From assembly GCA_017651265.1 (NCBI GenBank), contig JAGCDO010000011.1:1-62624 (forward strand): a stretch of 62,624 bases of DNA, given 5' to 3'. The first letter of the stretch is position 1, and every line of letters begins with the position of its first letter. Of the stretch, positions 25,837 through 35,801 are shown piece by piece. This stretch comes from Prevotella sp. Lineage in GTDB: Bacteria; Bacteroidota; Bacteroidia; Bacteroidales; Bacteroidaceae. The position numbers were made by a program, and so were the translations under genes. The notes beneath the pieces are model-generated. The model worked only from the letters and a program-made list of their open reading frames with translations. It searched no databases and had not been told where the DNA came from.

Positions 25837-26583
25837 CTAATCTTGACTGTGCCACAGTTCCCAGCTGGCGAAAGCCTGCAGGAGCAGCATTTCCAGACCG
25901 TTCTTCACGGTTGCGCCCTGCTGACGACCCTTGTACATGAAGAGTGTTTCGTCGGGGTTGTAAATCAGGTCGTAGAGGATGTTTCTCTCATCCATGGCCT
26001 CATACGGAAGGTTCGGACAACGGTCGCTATGGGGATACATTCCCAGTGGCGTACAGTTCACAATCACATTATACTCATGGATAATCTCAGGAGTGATCTT
26101 CTCGTACTGAATGGTACCCGGACGTTCATAACGACTCACGAAAACGGTTTCCAGTCCTAATGACTTCAAACCGAAGTCGATCGCTTTCGAAGCACCGCCT
26201 GTACCCAGTATCAATGCTTTCTTATGAATGGGTTCAAGCATCGGCTCAATACTCTTGGTGAAGCCAATGACGTCGCTGTTGAAACCCTTCAGTTTGACGT
26301 CGGAACCTTTATGGTCGATACGAATGACATTCACTGCACCGATGGCACGGGCCTCAGGACTCACCGTGTCGAGGTAACTGATCACCTTTTCCTTATAAGG
26401 AATGGTCACATTCAGTCCTTTCAGCTCCGGGTTTGATGCCAGCACTTCGGGTAATGCCTCTATCGTTGGTATCTCGAAGTTGATATACTTCGCGTTGATA
26501 CCTTCATTCTGGAACTTCTCGTTGAAATAGCTAATCGAGAACGAGTGTCCTAAAGGATAGCCTATCAGTCCGTATTTATCCAT
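25837..26583 (-). CDS. aroE: Shikimate dehydrogenase
   Basis: NADPH-dependent reduction of 3-dehydroshikimate in aromatic amino acid synthesis. The N-terminus YGLIGYPLGHSFSISYF binds shikimate, NVTIPYKEKVI holds the catalytic lysine, GFNSDVIGF matches the family G-x-N-T/S-D motif, and ALILGTGGASKAIDFGL is the nucleotide-binding loop. At 248 residues it is slightly shorter than E. coli AroE (272). It lies between menG and the TPM gene in the same direction. Confidence 0.95.
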   Translation of the reverse strand: MDKYGLIGYPLGHSFSISYFNEKFQNEGINAKYINFEIPTIEALPEVLASNPELKGLNVTIPYKEKVISYLDTVSPEARAIGAVNVIRIDHKGSDVKLKGFNSDVIGFTKSIEPMLEPIHKKALILGTGGASKAIDFGLKSLGLETVFVSRYERPGTIQYEKITPEIIHEYNVIVNCTPLGMYPHSDRCPNLPYEAMDERNILYDLIYNPDETLFMYKGRQQGATVKNGLEMLLLQAFASWELWHSQD

Positions 26584-26610
26584 TGTCCTGTATTTTTAGA
26601 TGAGAATAAT

Positions 26611-27345
26611 TCATTTCTTTGCCAGATACATCGTGCATATGCCGAAGGTGAGTCGTTTGAACCGGGCCTCGCTGAAACCGGTCTTCTGCAGGATCTTCAC
26701 CATTTCCTCTCCTTGCGGGAATACCTCCATGGTGGCCACGAGGTACTTATATGCATGGTTGTCTTTCGACAGTAGCTTACCGTAGAGTGGCAGCAGGGTA
26801 TGACTATACAGCCAGAACAGCTGCTTCATGGGGAAGCGGGCTGGTTGGGTGAGTTCCACGATGCTCAGATGACCGTCCTTTTTCAGTACTCGGGCAATCT
26901 CTTGGAGACCTTTTTCCAGATCTTGGAAGTTCCTGATGCCGAAGGCCACTGTGGCCGCATCGAACACCTCGTCGGGGTAGGAGAGCGCCAGACAGTCGTC
27001 TTTCTTGAAAGAGATCGTCTCCGTCAGACCTTCAGCCTCCACTTTCTCCCTGGCAACCTGCATCATCCCTTCTGAGATGTCCACACCGATCAGTTCCTTC
27101 GGTTGGAGCATGCGGGCTGCCATGATGGCGAAATCGCCCGTACCGGTAGCAATATCAACCACCCTCTGCGGCTTGAACGGCTCCAGCTGTTTGATGGCTT
27201 TCCGTCGCCAGCCCTTATCGATATCCCAGGAAAGACGGTGGTTCAAGACATCATAGGTAGGCGCGATATGGTCGAACATCTGCTCCACCTGCTTCCCTTT
27301 CTCCTGTCCATCCTGGTAGGGGGTGATGGTCTCCTGCTGATACAT
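26611..27345 (-). CDS. ubiE/menG: Demethylmenaquinone methyltransferase
   Basis: Last step of menaquinone synthesis, an S-adenosylmethionine-dependent C-methylation at the membrane. The SAM-binding motif is [13 protein letters not shown], and the family marks [17 protein letters not shown] and [20 protein letters not shown] are present; length 244 is normal. Because Bacteroidetes make menaquinone but not ubiquinone, menG is the more fitting symbol. Its ATG shares one base with the purC stop codon (TAATG), so translation is coupled. Confidence 0.95.
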   Translation of the reverse strand: MYQQETITPYQDGQEKGKQVEQMFDHIAPTYDVLNHRLSWDIDKGWRRKAIKQLEPFKPQRVVDIATGTGDFAIMAARMLQPKELIGVDISEGMMQVAREKVEAEGLTETISFKKDDCLALSYPDEVFDAATVAFGIRNFQDLEKGLQEIARVLKKDGHLSIVELTQPARFPMKQLFWLYSHTLLPLYGKLLSKDNHAYKYLVATMEVFPQGEEMVKILQKTGFSEARFKRLTFGICTMYLAKK

Positions 27346-28292
27346 TATAATGTTTTCAAATACTCACTCACGTTCTTATCGATGCGGGCGGCGATGTCAC
27401 CTTCCTCGGCAGCCTTGTCGAACGGTTCTCCCACGATGTGCTCGTACAGCTCGATATACCTGTCGGATACGCTCTCAGCATATTCGTCGGTAATCTCAGG
27501 CATCACCTGTCCGGGCTCGTTCATGAAGTTATGGTCGATGAGCCACTGGCGCACGAACTCCTTGGAGAGCTGGCGCTGCGGTTCGCCGTTCTTGAACTTC
27601 TCCTCATAGCCGTCGGCATAGAAATACCTACTGGAATCGGGGGTATGGATCTCGTCGATGAGATACACCTTTCCGTCGCGCTTACCGAACTCATACTTGG
27701 TATCCACCAGGATCAGACCCTGACGGGCGGCAATCTCCTGACCTCTTGCGAAGATCTTACGGGTGTAGTCCTCCATGATCTCATAATCTTCCTTGCTCAC
27801 GATGCCCTGGGCGATGATCTCCTCCTTGGAGATATTCATGTCATGACCCTCATCTGCCTTGGTAGTCGGGGTGATGATAGGCTCGGGGAAACGCTCGTTC
27901 TCGCGCATGCCATCGGGCAGCTTCACACCGCAGAGCTCCCTGCAGCCGTTCTTGTACTCACGCCAAGCCGAACCAGTCAGGATGGAGCGGATGATCATCT
28001 CTACGCGGAATCCTTCGCATTTCAGACCCACCGTTACCATCGGGTCGGGAGTGGCCAGTTTCCAGTTCGGACAGATATCCGTGGTGGTGTCCAGGAATTT
28101 GGCTGCAATCTGGTTCAGCACCTGTCCTTTATACGGAATACCCTTGGGTAATACCACATCAAACGCCGAGATTCTGTCGGTTGCCACCATCACAAGAATG
28201 TCGTCGTTGATGTTATAGACATCACGCACCTTACCATGATACACACTCTGCTGACCATCGAAATGGAAATCAGTCCTTGTTAATGCTTTCAT
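27345..28292 (-). CDS. purC: Phosphoribosylaminoimidazole-succinocarboxamide synthase
   Basis: Joins aspartate to CAIR with ATP in purine synthesis. The start [14 protein letters not shown] and the family marks [30 protein letters not shown] and [11 protein letters not shown] are visible; length 315 matches the longer Bacteroidetes type. The ATG at 28292 is preferred over an upstream one at 28340, because only the former begins at the conserved N-terminus. The first 23 bp overlap the end of phoH in another frame, and the stop overlaps the menG start. Confidence 0.95.
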   Translation of the reverse strand: MKALTRTDFHFDGQQSVYHGKVRDVYNINDDILVMVATDRISAFDVVLPKGIPYKGQVLNQIAAKFLDTTTDICPNWKLATPDPMVTVGLKCEGFRVEMIIRSILTGSAWREYKNGCRELCGVKLPDGMRENERFPEPIITPTTKADEGHDMNISKEEIIAQGIVSKEDYEIMEDYTRKIFARGQEIAARQGLILVDTKYEFGKRDGKVYLIDEIHTPDSSRYFYADGYEEKFKNGEPQRQLSKEFVRQWLIDHNFMNEPGQVMPEITDEYAESVSDRYIELYEHIVGEPFDKAAEEGDIAARIDKNVSEYLKTL

Positions 28293-29256
28293 TGTTTCTT
28301 TCTTTATTTTGTTCTTTGTTATTCTTGTCATACGACTCATATGCGTTCACAATCCTCGTAACGAGTTTGTGGCGCACGATATCCTTCTTGTTCATCTCGA
28401 TAAACGAGATTCCTTCCACGCCTTTTAACACCCGCATCGCTTCACGAAGACCGCTACGCGCTTCGTTGGGCAGGTCAACCTGGGTCATATCACCTGTGAT
28501 GATCATCTTGGTGTTCCATCCCATACGGGTGAGGAACATGCGGATCTGGGCAGGGGTGGTATTCTGGGCCTCGTCGAGAATCACGATGGCATCACTCAGC
28601 GTTCTGCCTCGCATGAATGCCAAGGGCGCAATCTGTATGATGTGCTTCTCCATCATATCCTGCAGCTTCACAGCCGGAATCATATCCTCCAGTGCATCGT
28701 ACAGCGGCTGAAGATAGGGATCGATCTTATCCTTCATGTCACCAGGCAGGAAACCTAATTTCTCACCGGCTTCCACGGCAGGACGACTCAGGATGATCTT
28801 CTTGGCCTGCTTTTCCTTGAAAGCCTTCACGGCCAGGGCAATACTTAGGTAGGTCTTACCCGTACCCGCAGGACCTACAGCAAAGATCATGTCATCTTTG
28901 TCGAAGGCATCAATCAGTTTCTGCTGGTTCTCGCTTCTGCTTTTGATGGCCCTGCCTGAGATGGTATAGGCCACTACACCCTTCACCGATTCGTCTTTGG
29001 TCTTCTTTCCGTTAACGATATCCAGGATGTCTTCTTCACTGATACGGTTGAACTGCAGCACATGCTTCCGCATGATTTCTATCTGTTCCCCGAAGATTCT
29101 CAGTTGCTCATCATCGCCCAAAACACGTATCACATTGTCACGGGCCACGATTCTCAGCTTGGGGTATAAGGCCTTGATCATCTGCAGATGACTGTTGCCT
29201 ACACCATAGAATACAACGGGGTCTATATCTTCAAGAACAATATGTTTCTCTGTCAC
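28270..29256 (-). CDS. phoH: PhoH-like ATPase
   Basis: A 328-residue protein with the PhoH P-loop [19 protein letters not shown], the DEAQN Walker B motif ([11 protein letters not shown]) and [10 protein letters not shown]. The N-terminal KH-like segment (residues about 20-80) is typical of the YbeZ branch, which works with the RNase YbeY in RNA metabolism. No ybeY gene is seen in the window. It heads the long minus-strand run. Its last 23 bp overlap the purC start, and the tail ([16 protein letters not shown]) is low-complexity. Confidence 0.93.
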   Translation of the reverse strand: MTEKHIVLEDIDPVVFYGVGNSHLQMIKALYPKLRIVARDNVIRVLGDDEQLRIFGEQIEIMRKHVLQFNRISEEDILDIVNGKKTKDESVKGVVAYTISGRAIKSRSENQQKLIDAFDKDDMIFAVGPAGTGKTYLSIALAVKAFKEKQAKKIILSRPAVEAGEKLGFLPGDMKDKIDPYLQPLYDALEDMIPAVKLQDMMEKHIIQIAPLAFMRGRTLSDAIVILDEAQNTTPAQIRMFLTRMGWNTKMIITGDMTQVDLPNEARSGLREAMRVLKGVEGISFIEMNKKDIVRHKLVTRIVNAYESYDKNNKEQNKERNNESINKD

Positions 29257-29272
29257 TACGCAAATTTTTCTG

Positions 29273-29280
29273 CAAAGTTA
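29273..29280 (-). promoter_or_regulatory. Candidate -7 box of phoH (proximal)
   Basis: TAACTTTG on the minus strand, 17 bp upstream of the phoH ATG. A second identical box, gcAAAGTTA on the plus strand, is at 29358-29365, so two start sites are possible. Confidence 0.5.
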
Positions 29281-29357
29281 CGAAAAAACGAGAGCAGAAC
29301 AAAAAGAATTCATTCTTTTTTTATGCCGAGTGCATTGTAAGTTCGCGATTTTATTCG

Positions 29358-29365
29358 CAAAGTTA
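29358..29365 (-). promoter_or_regulatory. Candidate -7 box of phoH (distal)
   Basis: TAACTTTG on the minus strand, 102 bp upstream of phoH, identical to the proximal box and followed by the same CGAAAAA context on the plus strand, which suggests a local duplication. Confidence 0.4.
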
Positions 29366-29489
29366 CGAAAAACCTGAGTAAGCGAGAAGAAAATATAGTT
29401 GTAAAATATGTTAAAGAATTGCCTTCTCATGCAAGATTTCAATATTTCATCAATTATAGAATTAAAACGTTTAATTTTCAACAAACAAG

Positions 29490-29945
29490 ATGAAACAGAC
29501 GATTATCTTATGGATGTGCGCTGCGGTTCTGTCTGTTGCAGGACTGACCAGCTGTAGTGATAGTGACGATGACGATGTCATACTCGTGAAGGATTACACC
29601 AACTACAAGAGTGCCATCGTTGGAACTTGGTATTTGGCAAGTCAATCCAGTGGGTGGGGAGGTATAACCGACTACAATGAGGGTGAAATCATGGTTACAT
29701 TCACAAATAAGGGGAAGGTAAAGGTTGTCAATCATAGAGAAGACCAAAGGCCCATCCCAACAAGTACATTTACGTACTCGTTTAAGAAAATTGAAAAATC
29801 CATATTTACAGGTGAGCCAAGTGTCGTCATTTCTTTTGACGACTCCAGTTTCTATTATTCCATCGACTTTGATCAAGGAGTTCTATATTTTTCAGCAGAA
29901 GCCTATGATGGTGGTGGGTATACATTAAAGAAAGCGTCAAAATAA
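29490..29945 (+). CDS. Small lipoprotein, lipocalin-like
   Basis: A 151-residue protein with a lipoprotein signal and lipobox (LSVAGLTSC, Cys22), followed by an acidic run SDSDDDDV. The mature part begins IVGTWYLASQSSGW and continues as alternating strands ending YTLKKASK, the general look of Bacteroidetes lipocalin-like lipoproteins. Function unknown. It is a single gene between phoH (divergent) and a DUF5715 gene; a 22-bp-period array and a hairpin follow its stop. Confidence 0.75.
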   Translation: MKQTIILWMCAAVLSVAGLTSCSDSDDDDVILVKDYTNYKSAIVGTWYLASQSSGWGGITDYNEGEIMVTFTNKGKVKVVNHREDQRPIPTSTFTYSFKKIEKSIFTGEPSVVISFDDSSFYYSIDFDQGVLYFSAEAYDGGGYTLKKASK

Positions 29946-29960
29946 CTTTAAGACACTAAA

Positions 29961-30070
29961 GAAGGCTGGTTAGACATAGTTAGAAGGCTGGTTAGTGTGT
30001 GTTAGAAGGCTGATAACGATGGGTTATCAGCCTGATTTGTATAAGATAGAAGGCCAGTTTCTTGGTAATT
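29961..30070. repeat. Five units of a 22-bp-period array (GAAGGCTGGTTAG type)
   Basis: Units begin at 29961, 29983, 30005, 30027 (diverged) and 30049; all steps are exactly 22 bp. Units 1 and 2 share GAAGGCTGGTTAG, unit 3 has GAAGGCTGATAAC and unit 5 GAAGGCC. The hairpin 30007-30033 spans units 3 and 4, and unit 5 includes the -33 element of the next gene. Function unknown. Confidence 0.75.
30007..30033 (+). terminator. Hairpin terminator after the small lipoprotein gene
   Basis: AGGCTGATAAC (30007-30017) pairs perfectly with GTTATCAGCCT (30023-30033) around a 5-nt loop, 62 bp after the stop, with GATTTGT behind it. It forms part of the 22-bp-period array. Confidence 0.6.
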
Positions 30071-30092
30071 GTTGATAATTGTTGTATCTTTG
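30062..30092 (+). promoter_or_regulatory. Promoter of the DUF5715 gene (TTG-N20-TATCTTTG)
   Basis: TTG at 30062-30064 and TATCTTTG at 30085-30092 are 20 bp apart; the ATG is 23 bp downstream. The -33 element falls in the last unit of the 22-bp array. Confidence 0.65.
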
Positions 30093-30115
30093 CACAGAGT
30101 TATTGAAAATGCATC

Positions 30116-31009
30116 ATGTTGAAAGTTAAAATAACAAAGAATAATTATCTGGCCGGCTTTGCTGCGGTCGTCATGATATTGGCACTCGTTCGCTGTATTC
30201 ATCCCAAGATTGCCGAGGGAACTGGTAAGGAATTGGCTGGGGTGGAGCAGAAGGACTCGCTCTTGACGGGAGAGGCAAGGATTGAGAAGCAAGAAGCAAA
30301 GAATGAGAAGCAAGAGGCAAGAGGCAAGAAGCAAGAGAATAGTACTGAGATACAAGAGAGTAGAACTGAGAAGCAAAAGGAGAAAGGACCAGTGATGTCA
30401 TTGGCTCGTTCGAAGTTTATCAACAGCGACGGCTCTATTGTCAAGCACAGAATCCTTAGTGTACCGCATTACCTGGAAGCGTTCCCCGACAGTCAGCCTG
30501 TACAGGAACGTGCAGCTGCAAGATGGGGCGTCAAGCCAGTGAACAACCGCGAGGACGCCGAGGCGAGAAAGAAGGAACTGGTATATATGGGATCATCACC
30601 TTATTATCATGTGGATGTACTGCACAGAAGTGTTCCTTACTTGGTTCCCAGAGCTGCCGTACTACTCAGCGATATAGGCCGAGCCTATTACGACAGTCTG
30701 CAGATCAAGGGTGTTCCCCTGCATCAGTTCATCGTGACGAGTGTCCTCCGCACAAAGGAAGATGTGGCGAAGCTGAGGAACTATAACAGAAACGCCACAG
30801 AGAACAGCTGTCATCTCTACGGCACCACCTTCGACATCTGTTATAATCGTTACAAGACTGTCCAGCCTCCAGGTGAGAAACGCAGGATGGTGCAAAACGA
30901 TACGCTGAAATGGGTGTTGGCTGAAGTACTGAACGATATGCGTAAGCAGGGTAGGTGCTATATTAAATATGAGGTAAAGCAGAGTTGCTTCCATATTACG
31001 ACAAGGTAA
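30116..31009 (+). CDS. DUF5715 family exported protein, M15-peptidase-like
   Basis: A 297-residue protein with an N-terminal membrane segment (residues 9-27), a charged low-complexity stretch of KQEA/KQEN units (about residues 57-90), and a C-terminal domain with VLRTKEDVAKLRNYNRNATENSCHLYG, TTFDICYNRY and CFHITT. The His/Asp/His spacing resembles M15/YcbK peptidoglycan hydrolases, so a cell-wall role is possible but not shown. The low-complexity part is encoded by short repeats of a gaagcaagaa type. The stop is followed 3 bp later by heptamer repeats. Confidence 0.75.
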   Translation: MLKVKITKNNYLAGFAAVVMILALVRCIHPKIAEGTGKELAGVEQKDSLLTGEARIEKQEAKNEKQEARGKKQENSTEIQESRTEKQKEKGPVMSLARSKFINSDGSIVKHRILSVPHYLEAFPDSQPVQERAAARWGVKPVNNREDAEARKKELVYMGSSPYYHVDVLHRSVPYLVPRAAVLLSDIGRAYYDSLQIKGVPLHQFIVTSVLRTKEDVAKLRNYNRNATENSCHLYGTTFDICYNRYKTVQPPGEKRRMVQNDTLKWVLAEVLNDMRKQGRCYIKYEVKQSCFHITTR

Positions 31010-31012
31010 GAC

Positions 31013-31077
31013 AGTTGATAGTTCTTCGCATGGCGAAGCGGCAAAGACGAGCGGACAGTTGATAGTTGATAGTTGAC
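31013..31077. repeat. Heptamer repeats AGTTGA(T/C) around a small hairpin
   Basis: One and a half units at 31013-31023 and three units at 31057-31077, in the same orientation, flank a CTTCGC-ATG-GCGAAG hairpin (31024-31038). This is the repeat family seen at 23604, 24001 and 61615. It lies between the DUF5715 stop and the tRNA promoter. Confidence 0.75.
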
Positions 31078-31134
31078 AAATGTTAAATAGGAATATTTTC
31101 TGTCGTTTCCTTCTTCTTTCTTCGTGAAAAGTGT

Positions 31135-31142
31135 TACCTTTG
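31135..31142 (+). promoter_or_regulatory. Promoter -7 box of the tRNA-Thr/tRNA-Gly/dnaB region
   Basis: TACCTTTG matches TAnnTTTG, 18 bp before the first tRNA base. The -33 element is weak. Confidence 0.6.
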
Positions 31143-31159
31143 CATCCGCATTTGAAAAT

Positions 31160-31232
<73 letters not shown>

Positions 31233-31282
31233 CTTTTCGAATCACGCTATCAAGCACGCTTTCAAACCATTTTAGTTTCGTT

Positions 31283-31355
31283 GCGGTAATAGCTCAGTTG
31301 GTAGAGCATTGGCTTCCCAAGCCGAGGGTCGCGGGTTCGAGTCCCGTTTACCGCT
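31283..31355 (+). tRNA. tRNA-Gly (anticodon CCC)
   Basis: A 73-nt cloverleaf: acceptor GCGGTAA/TTACCGC, D arm AGCTCAGTTGGTAGAGCA, anticodon stem TTGGC/GCCGA with loop TTCCCAA (anticodon CCC, reads GGG), and T arm GCGGGTTCGAGTCCCG. CCA is not encoded. dnaB begins 25 bp downstream. Confidence 0.95.
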
Positions 31356-31380
31356 CCTTGCACTTAACCATCCATTCATT

Positions 31381-32865
31381 ATGCCGGAAAAACGAACCAC
31401 ACGCGCATCTTTAGATACCTCGTACGGACATCTTCAACCACAGGCGCTCGATCTGGAAAGAGCGGTTGTAGGAGCACTGATGATTGACAAGGACGCATTC
31501 TCCATTGTCAGCGAGATCATCCGTGCAGAATCGTTCTATGACCCCCGTCATCAGAAAATCTACAAGGCCATTCAGACACTGAACATGGATGAGCGTCCGG
31601 TGGACTTCATGACCGTGATAGAGGAGTTGAAGCGGGATGGTGCGCTGGAGGAAATCGGCGGACCAACGTATATCGTGGAGCTGTCTTCCCAAGTGGCTTC
31701 TTCTGCGCATATCGAGTATCACGCCCGCGTGTTGGCTCAGAAACATCTTGCGCGTCAGCTCATCAGCTTCGCCAGCGTGATTGAGACGAAGGCATTCGAT
31801 GAGACCGTTGATGTGGATGATCTGATGCAGGAGGCTGAATCATCGCTGTTCGAGCTTTCTCAGAAGAATATGCGCCAGGAGTACACGCAGATCGATCCTG
31901 TGCTGACTCAGGCTGTGGAGATCTTGCAGAAAGCAGCGGCCAACACCTCTGGTCTTACGGGTATCCCCACCGGCTTCACACGTTTGGACGATATCACAGC
32001 AGGATGGCAGGCTTCCGACTTAGTGATCATCGCCGGTCGTCCGGCCATGGGTAAGACGTCTTTCGCCTTGTCATTGGCCAAGAATATTGCGGTTGACTAT
32101 CAGTATCCTATCGGTTTCTTCTCGTTGGAAATGAACAACGTGCAGCTGGTTAACCGTCTGATGTCGAACGTTTGCGAGATCTCCGGTAAGAAGATCCTGA
32201 ACGGTCAGCTGGACGAAGAGGAGTGGAAACGTCTCGACCGCAATATCCGTAAGCTGCAAGGTGCACCTATTTATATTGATGATACGCCCGGAATGAGTAT
32301 CTTCGAGCTGCGTTCGAAGGCCAGACGACTGGTGCGTGAAAAGGGTGTGAAGGTGATCATGATCGACTACCTGCAGCTGATGAATGCCAACGGTGCCAAG
32401 TTCGGTAGTCGTCAGGAAGAGGTGAGCACGATCAGTCGTTCGCTGAAGGGCTTGGCCAAGGAGCTGAATATTCCCATTCTGGCGCTCTCACAGCTGAACC
32501 GTAGCGTGGAGAACCGTGATTCCAACGATGGTAAACGACCGCAGTTGAGCGACCTTCGTGAATCGGGTGCCATCGAGCAGGATGCGGATATGGTGCTCTT
32601 CGTACATCGTCCTGAATACTACCATATCCTACAGGATGAGAAAGGTAATGATCTTCGTGGTATGGCGCAGATTATCATTGCCAAGCACAGAAAGGGTGCA
32701 ACGGGTGATGTGCTGCTGAACTTCCGTGGTGAGTTTACACGTTTCCAGAACCCAGAGGATGCTATCATACCACCATCTGGATCGGGTGGAGGAGAGATCA
32801 TCGGCAGTAAGCTGAATGACGAAGATGTTCCCTTCGCACCGCCTCCATCGCCGATGCCGTTCTAA
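31381..32865 (+). CDS. dnaB: Replicative DNA helicase
   Basis: The hexameric helicase of the replication fork, 494 residues. The N-terminal domain (LERAVVGALMIDKDAFSIVS) is followed by the RecA-like motor with Walker A GRPAMGKTSFALSLA, Walker B VIMIDYLQLM and the arginine/QLNRSVENR motifs. ATG 31381 is preferred; the open frame reaches back into tRNA-Gly, but only this start matches the family. The C-terminus ends in a Pro/Gly-rich tail. Its stop overlaps the uvrA stop by 4 bp on the other strand. Confidence 0.96.
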   Translation: MPEKRTTRASLDTSYGHLQPQALDLERAVVGALMIDKDAFSIVSEIIRAESFYDPRHQKIYKAIQTLNMDERPVDFMTVIEELKRDGALEEIGGPTYIVELSSQVASSAHIEYHARVLAQKHLARQLISFASVIETKAFDETVDVDDLMQEAESSLFELSQKNMRQEYTQIDPVLTQAVEILQKAAANTSGLTGIPTGFTRLDDITAGWQASDLVIIAGRPAMGKTSFALSLAKNIAVDYQYPIGFFSLEMNNVQLVNRLMSNVCEISGKKILNGQLDEEEWKRLDRNIRKLQGAPIYIDDTPGMSIFELRSKARRLVREKGVKVIMIDYLQLMNANGAKFGSRQEEVSTISRSLKGLAKELNIPILALSQLNRSVENRDSNDGKRPQLSDLRESGAIEQDADMVLFVHRPEYYHILQDEKGNDLRGMAQIIIAKHRKGATGDVLLNFRGEFTRFQNPEDAIIPPSGSGGGEIIGSKLNDEDVPFAPPPSPMPF

Positions 32866-35690
32866 TCAGTAAGTTTTTCTGAAAGGTATTTGCCTGTGAT
32901 GCTTTCATGACAGGCACATAACTGTTCTGGTGTTCCTGCGAATACCAGGTTACCTCCGCGGTCGCCGCCTTCAGGACCTAAATCAATGACGTAATCAGCA
33001 CATTTGATCACATCCAGGTTATGCTCGATGACAAGGATGGAATGACCGCGTTCAATGAGTGCGTCAAAGGCACGAAGGAGTCGTTGGATATCATGGAAAT
33101 GCAATCCCGTGGTGGGCTCATCGAAAATGAATAGGGTAGGCTCCGATTTCTCTTGTCCCATGAAATAGGCTAACTTCACGCGCTGGTTCTCACCTCCTGA
33201 TAACGTGGAAGAACTCTGACCGAGCTTGATGTACCCAAGACCTACATCGTACAAAGGTTTCAGACGGTCGACAATGGCTTTCTGACCGTTCTCACTGAAG
33301 AACGTAATGGCTTCTGCAACGGTCATGCACAAGATGTCGTAGATACTCTTCCCGGCAAACAGTACATCCAGGATATCTTTCTTGAAACGCTTACCATGAC
33401 AGGCTTCACAGGTTAACTCCAGATCGGCCATAAACTGCATCTCCACGGTAATCACACCCGTTCCCTTACACTCCTCACAACGACCGCCATCGGCATTGAA
33501 CGAGAAATACTGGGGTGTGAAGCCCATCTGCTTGGACAAGGGTTGTTCGGCATACAGCTGGCGGATGGCGTCGTAGGCCTTGACATAGGTGGCTGGGTTA
33601 CTGCGGGAACTCTTACCGATAGGGTTCTGATCAACCATCTCCACATGCTTCACACGCTGCCAGTCACCTTCCAGCGAGATGTATTCTCCGGGCTGGTCGG
33701 CCACTTCATTCATGTGTCGTTTGAGGGCAGGGTAGAGGATGCCTTTTACCAATGATGACTTACCACTGCCTGAAACGCCTGTAACTGCGGTCATTACGTT
33801 CAGTGGGAAGCGCACATCAATACCCCTTAAGTTATTCATCCTGCATCCTTTCAGCTCGATAGCCAGGTTCCAAGGACGGCGGGTCTGCGGTACTGGAATG
33901 CTTAGCTGCCGGGTGAGATACTGCATGGTGTAGGATTGCTTGGAAGCTGAGGATGACGAAGGGGTAGGGGGACCTTGGTAAACGACCTCTCCACCCAGTT
34001 CTCCGGCATCAGGACCGATATCGACCAGTTCATCAGCAGAGCGGATGATTTCCTCATCATGCTCCACAACAATCACGGTGTTGCCCAACGACTGCAGATC
34101 TTTCAACACCTGAATCAGCTTACCGGTATCTCTTGAATGTAAACCAATACTGGGTTCATCAAGGATATAAAGGGAACCAACCAGACTGGAACCAAGCGAT
34201 GTGGTGAGATTGATGCGCTGACTTTCACCGCCTGAAAGACTATTAGAGGCTCTATTTAAGGTTAGATAGCTAAGTCCTACATTTACAAGGAATTGTAATC
34301 TGTTATTGATTTCCAAAAGTAAGCGCTTGCCAGTCATCGTATCATGCTCATCAAGCTGCAGGTTGTCGAACCATTCCTTCAGTTTCCCGATGGGCATCTC
34401 CACGAGGTTTGTCATGCTCATCCCGTTGATCTTCACGTAATCAGTTTCTTTCTTCAAACGGGTACCATGACACTCCGGACATACTGTTTTACCGCGGTAA
34501 CGACTCAACATAACCCGGTACTGGATCTTATACTGATTCTCTCTCAGCATCTGGAAGAAGGCATCGATGGAAACACGTTCGTGCACATCGTGTGTGTCAC
34601 TCGGCAGACCGTGCCAGAGCATGTCTTTCTGAGCGCGTGTCAATCGGTAATAAGGCTCGAAGATGGGGAAGTCGTCTTTCACGGCTCGGCGGCAGAACTC
34701 ATCCTGCCACATCTTCATCTTGTCTCCATGCCAACACTGTACACATCCTTCGTACACGCTGAGCGAGGTGTTGGGGATGACCAATCGTTCATCAATACCA
34801 ATGATGCTACCGAATCCTTCGCAGGTAGGACAGGCACCAAGGGGGGAGTTGAAGGAGAACATGTTTTCGTTAGGCTCCTCGAACTTCATACCATCGGCCT
34901 CGTAACGGGTAGAGAAATCGTAGCTGATGTTACTTGGTAAAAACATTAAACGACAAGCGCCATCTCCTTCATACAGAGCAGTTTCTGCAGAGTCGATAAG
35001 TCGTGAGATGACATCTTTTTCGGTGTCAGCCGACAAGCGGTCGATCAAGAGCCACATCTGGGTTTCACGACTCTCATTCATGACTTGTTCCAGTTGGTTG
35101 ACAGCGTTCTCATCCTCGCTGAATTCATCAATACGATGGAACTCTCCATGGTAGAACATACGCACATATCCTTGCTGCAGATACATCTCAAGCTGCCGTT
35201 TCAACGTACGGTTTTCATGCATATGTACCGGAGCCATCACCACGAATTTCGTGCCTTTACCGTATTGCTTCATACAGTTCACGATGTCTTCCGTGGTGTG
35301 TTTTTTTACTTCAACACCGGAAATAGGAGAGTATGTCCTGCCAATACGGGCAAAAAGAAGTCGTAGATAGTCATAGATCTCAGTGGTTGTACCCACAGTA
35401 CTGCGTGGATTTCGCGCAATCACTTTCTGTTCAATGGCAATGGCAGGAGGCAATCCCTTGATGTAATCGCAGGCTGGTTTTGACATTCTGCCTAAGAACT
35501 GACGGGCATAAGCGCTCAGGGATTCTACATAACGGCGCTGACCCTCAGCATACAACGTATCGAAAGCCAATGATGATTTACCGCTTCCTGATACGCCTGT
35601 AACGACAATCAGTTTGTTCCTGGGAATCTGTAACGAAATTCCCTTCAGATTGTTCACCCGGGCATTCTTGATCTCTATATAATTACTCAT
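32862..35690 (-). CDS. uvrA: Excinuclease ABC subunit A
   Basis: Damage-sensing ATPase of nucleotide excision repair, 942 residues. It has two ABC ATPase halves, each with [12 protein letters not shown] and an LSGGE-QR signature, and zinc-binding Cys pairs ([27 protein letters not shown] with [12 protein letters not shown]). The ATG at 35690 ([12 protein letters not shown]) is chosen over an upstream ATG at 35789, since the family begins there and the -7 box at 35715-35722 lies between the two. The gene is convergent with dnaB, and the two stop codons overlap. Confidence 0.96.
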   Translation of the reverse strand: MSNYIEIKNARVNNLKGISLQIPRNKLIVVTGVSGSGKSSLAFDTLYAEGQRRYVESLSAYARQFLGRMSKPACDYIKGLPPAIAIEQKVIARNPRSTVGTTTEIYDYLRLLFARIGRTYSPISGVEVKKHTTEDIVNCMKQYGKGTKFVVMAPVHMHENRTLKRQLEMYLQQGYVRMFYHGEFHRIDEFSEDENAVNQLEQVMNESRETQMWLLIDRLSADTEKDVISRLIDSAETALYEGDGACRLMFLPSNISYDFSTRYEADGMKFEEPNENMFSFNSPLGACPTCEGFGSIIGIDERLVIPNTSLSVYEGCVQCWHGDKMKMWQDEFCRRAVKDDFPIFEPYYRLTRAQKDMLWHGLPSDTHDVHERVSIDAFFQMLRENQYKIQYRVMLSRYRGKTVCPECHGTRLKKETDYVKINGMSMTNLVEMPIGKLKEWFDNLQLDEHDTMTGKRLLLEINNRLQFLVNVGLSYLTLNRASNSLSGGESQRINLTTSLGSSLVGSLYILDEPSIGLHSRDTGKLIQVLKDLQSLGNTVIVVEHDEEIIRSADELVDIGPDAGELGGEVVYQGPPTPSSSSASKQSYTMQYLTRQLSIPVPQTRRPWNLAIELKGCRMNNLRGIDVRFPLNVMTAVTGVSGSGKSSLVKGILYPALKRHMNEVADQPGEYISLEGDWQRVKHVEMVDQNPIGKSSRSNPATYVKAYDAIRQLYAEQPLSKQMGFTPQYFSFNADGGRCEECKGTGVITVEMQFMADLELTCEACHGKRFKKDILDVLFAGKSIYDILCMTVAEAITFFSENGQKAIVDRLKPLYDVGLGYIKLGQSSSTLSGGENQRVKLAYFMGQEKSEPTLFIFDEPTTGLHFHDIQRLLRAFDALIERGHSILVIEHNLDVIKCADYVIDLGPEGGDRGGNLVFAGTPEQLCACHESITGKYLSEKLTD

Positions 35691-35714
35691 CTGCGATTCT
35701 TGTGATTGAATTTG

Positions 35715-35722
35715 CAAATATA
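35715..35722 (-). promoter_or_regulatory. Promoter -7 box of uvrA
   Basis: TATATTTG on the minus strand matches TAnnTTTG, 25 bp upstream of the uvrA ATG. No LexA-like palindrome was noticed. It supports the start at 35690. Confidence 0.55.
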
Positions 35723-35801
35723 CGCATTTTCTCGCAAACAAGTACCACTTTCTCACTTTTTCTATCATCCCTTCGTTTTTTTTCATCATCTGAATGAATC
35801 A

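Noticed and set aside
29278-29484. A 68-residue minus-strand gene upstream of phoH
   Set aside because: It covers the phoH promoter boxes and has no recognisable content.
31309-31380. N-terminal extension of dnaB starting inside tRNA-Gly
   Set aside because: The extension would overlap the tRNA; homologous DnaB begins at the ATG at 31381.
35691-35789. N-terminal extension of uvrA
   Set aside because: The conserved N-terminus starts at 35690, and the -7 promoter box lies between the two ATGs.
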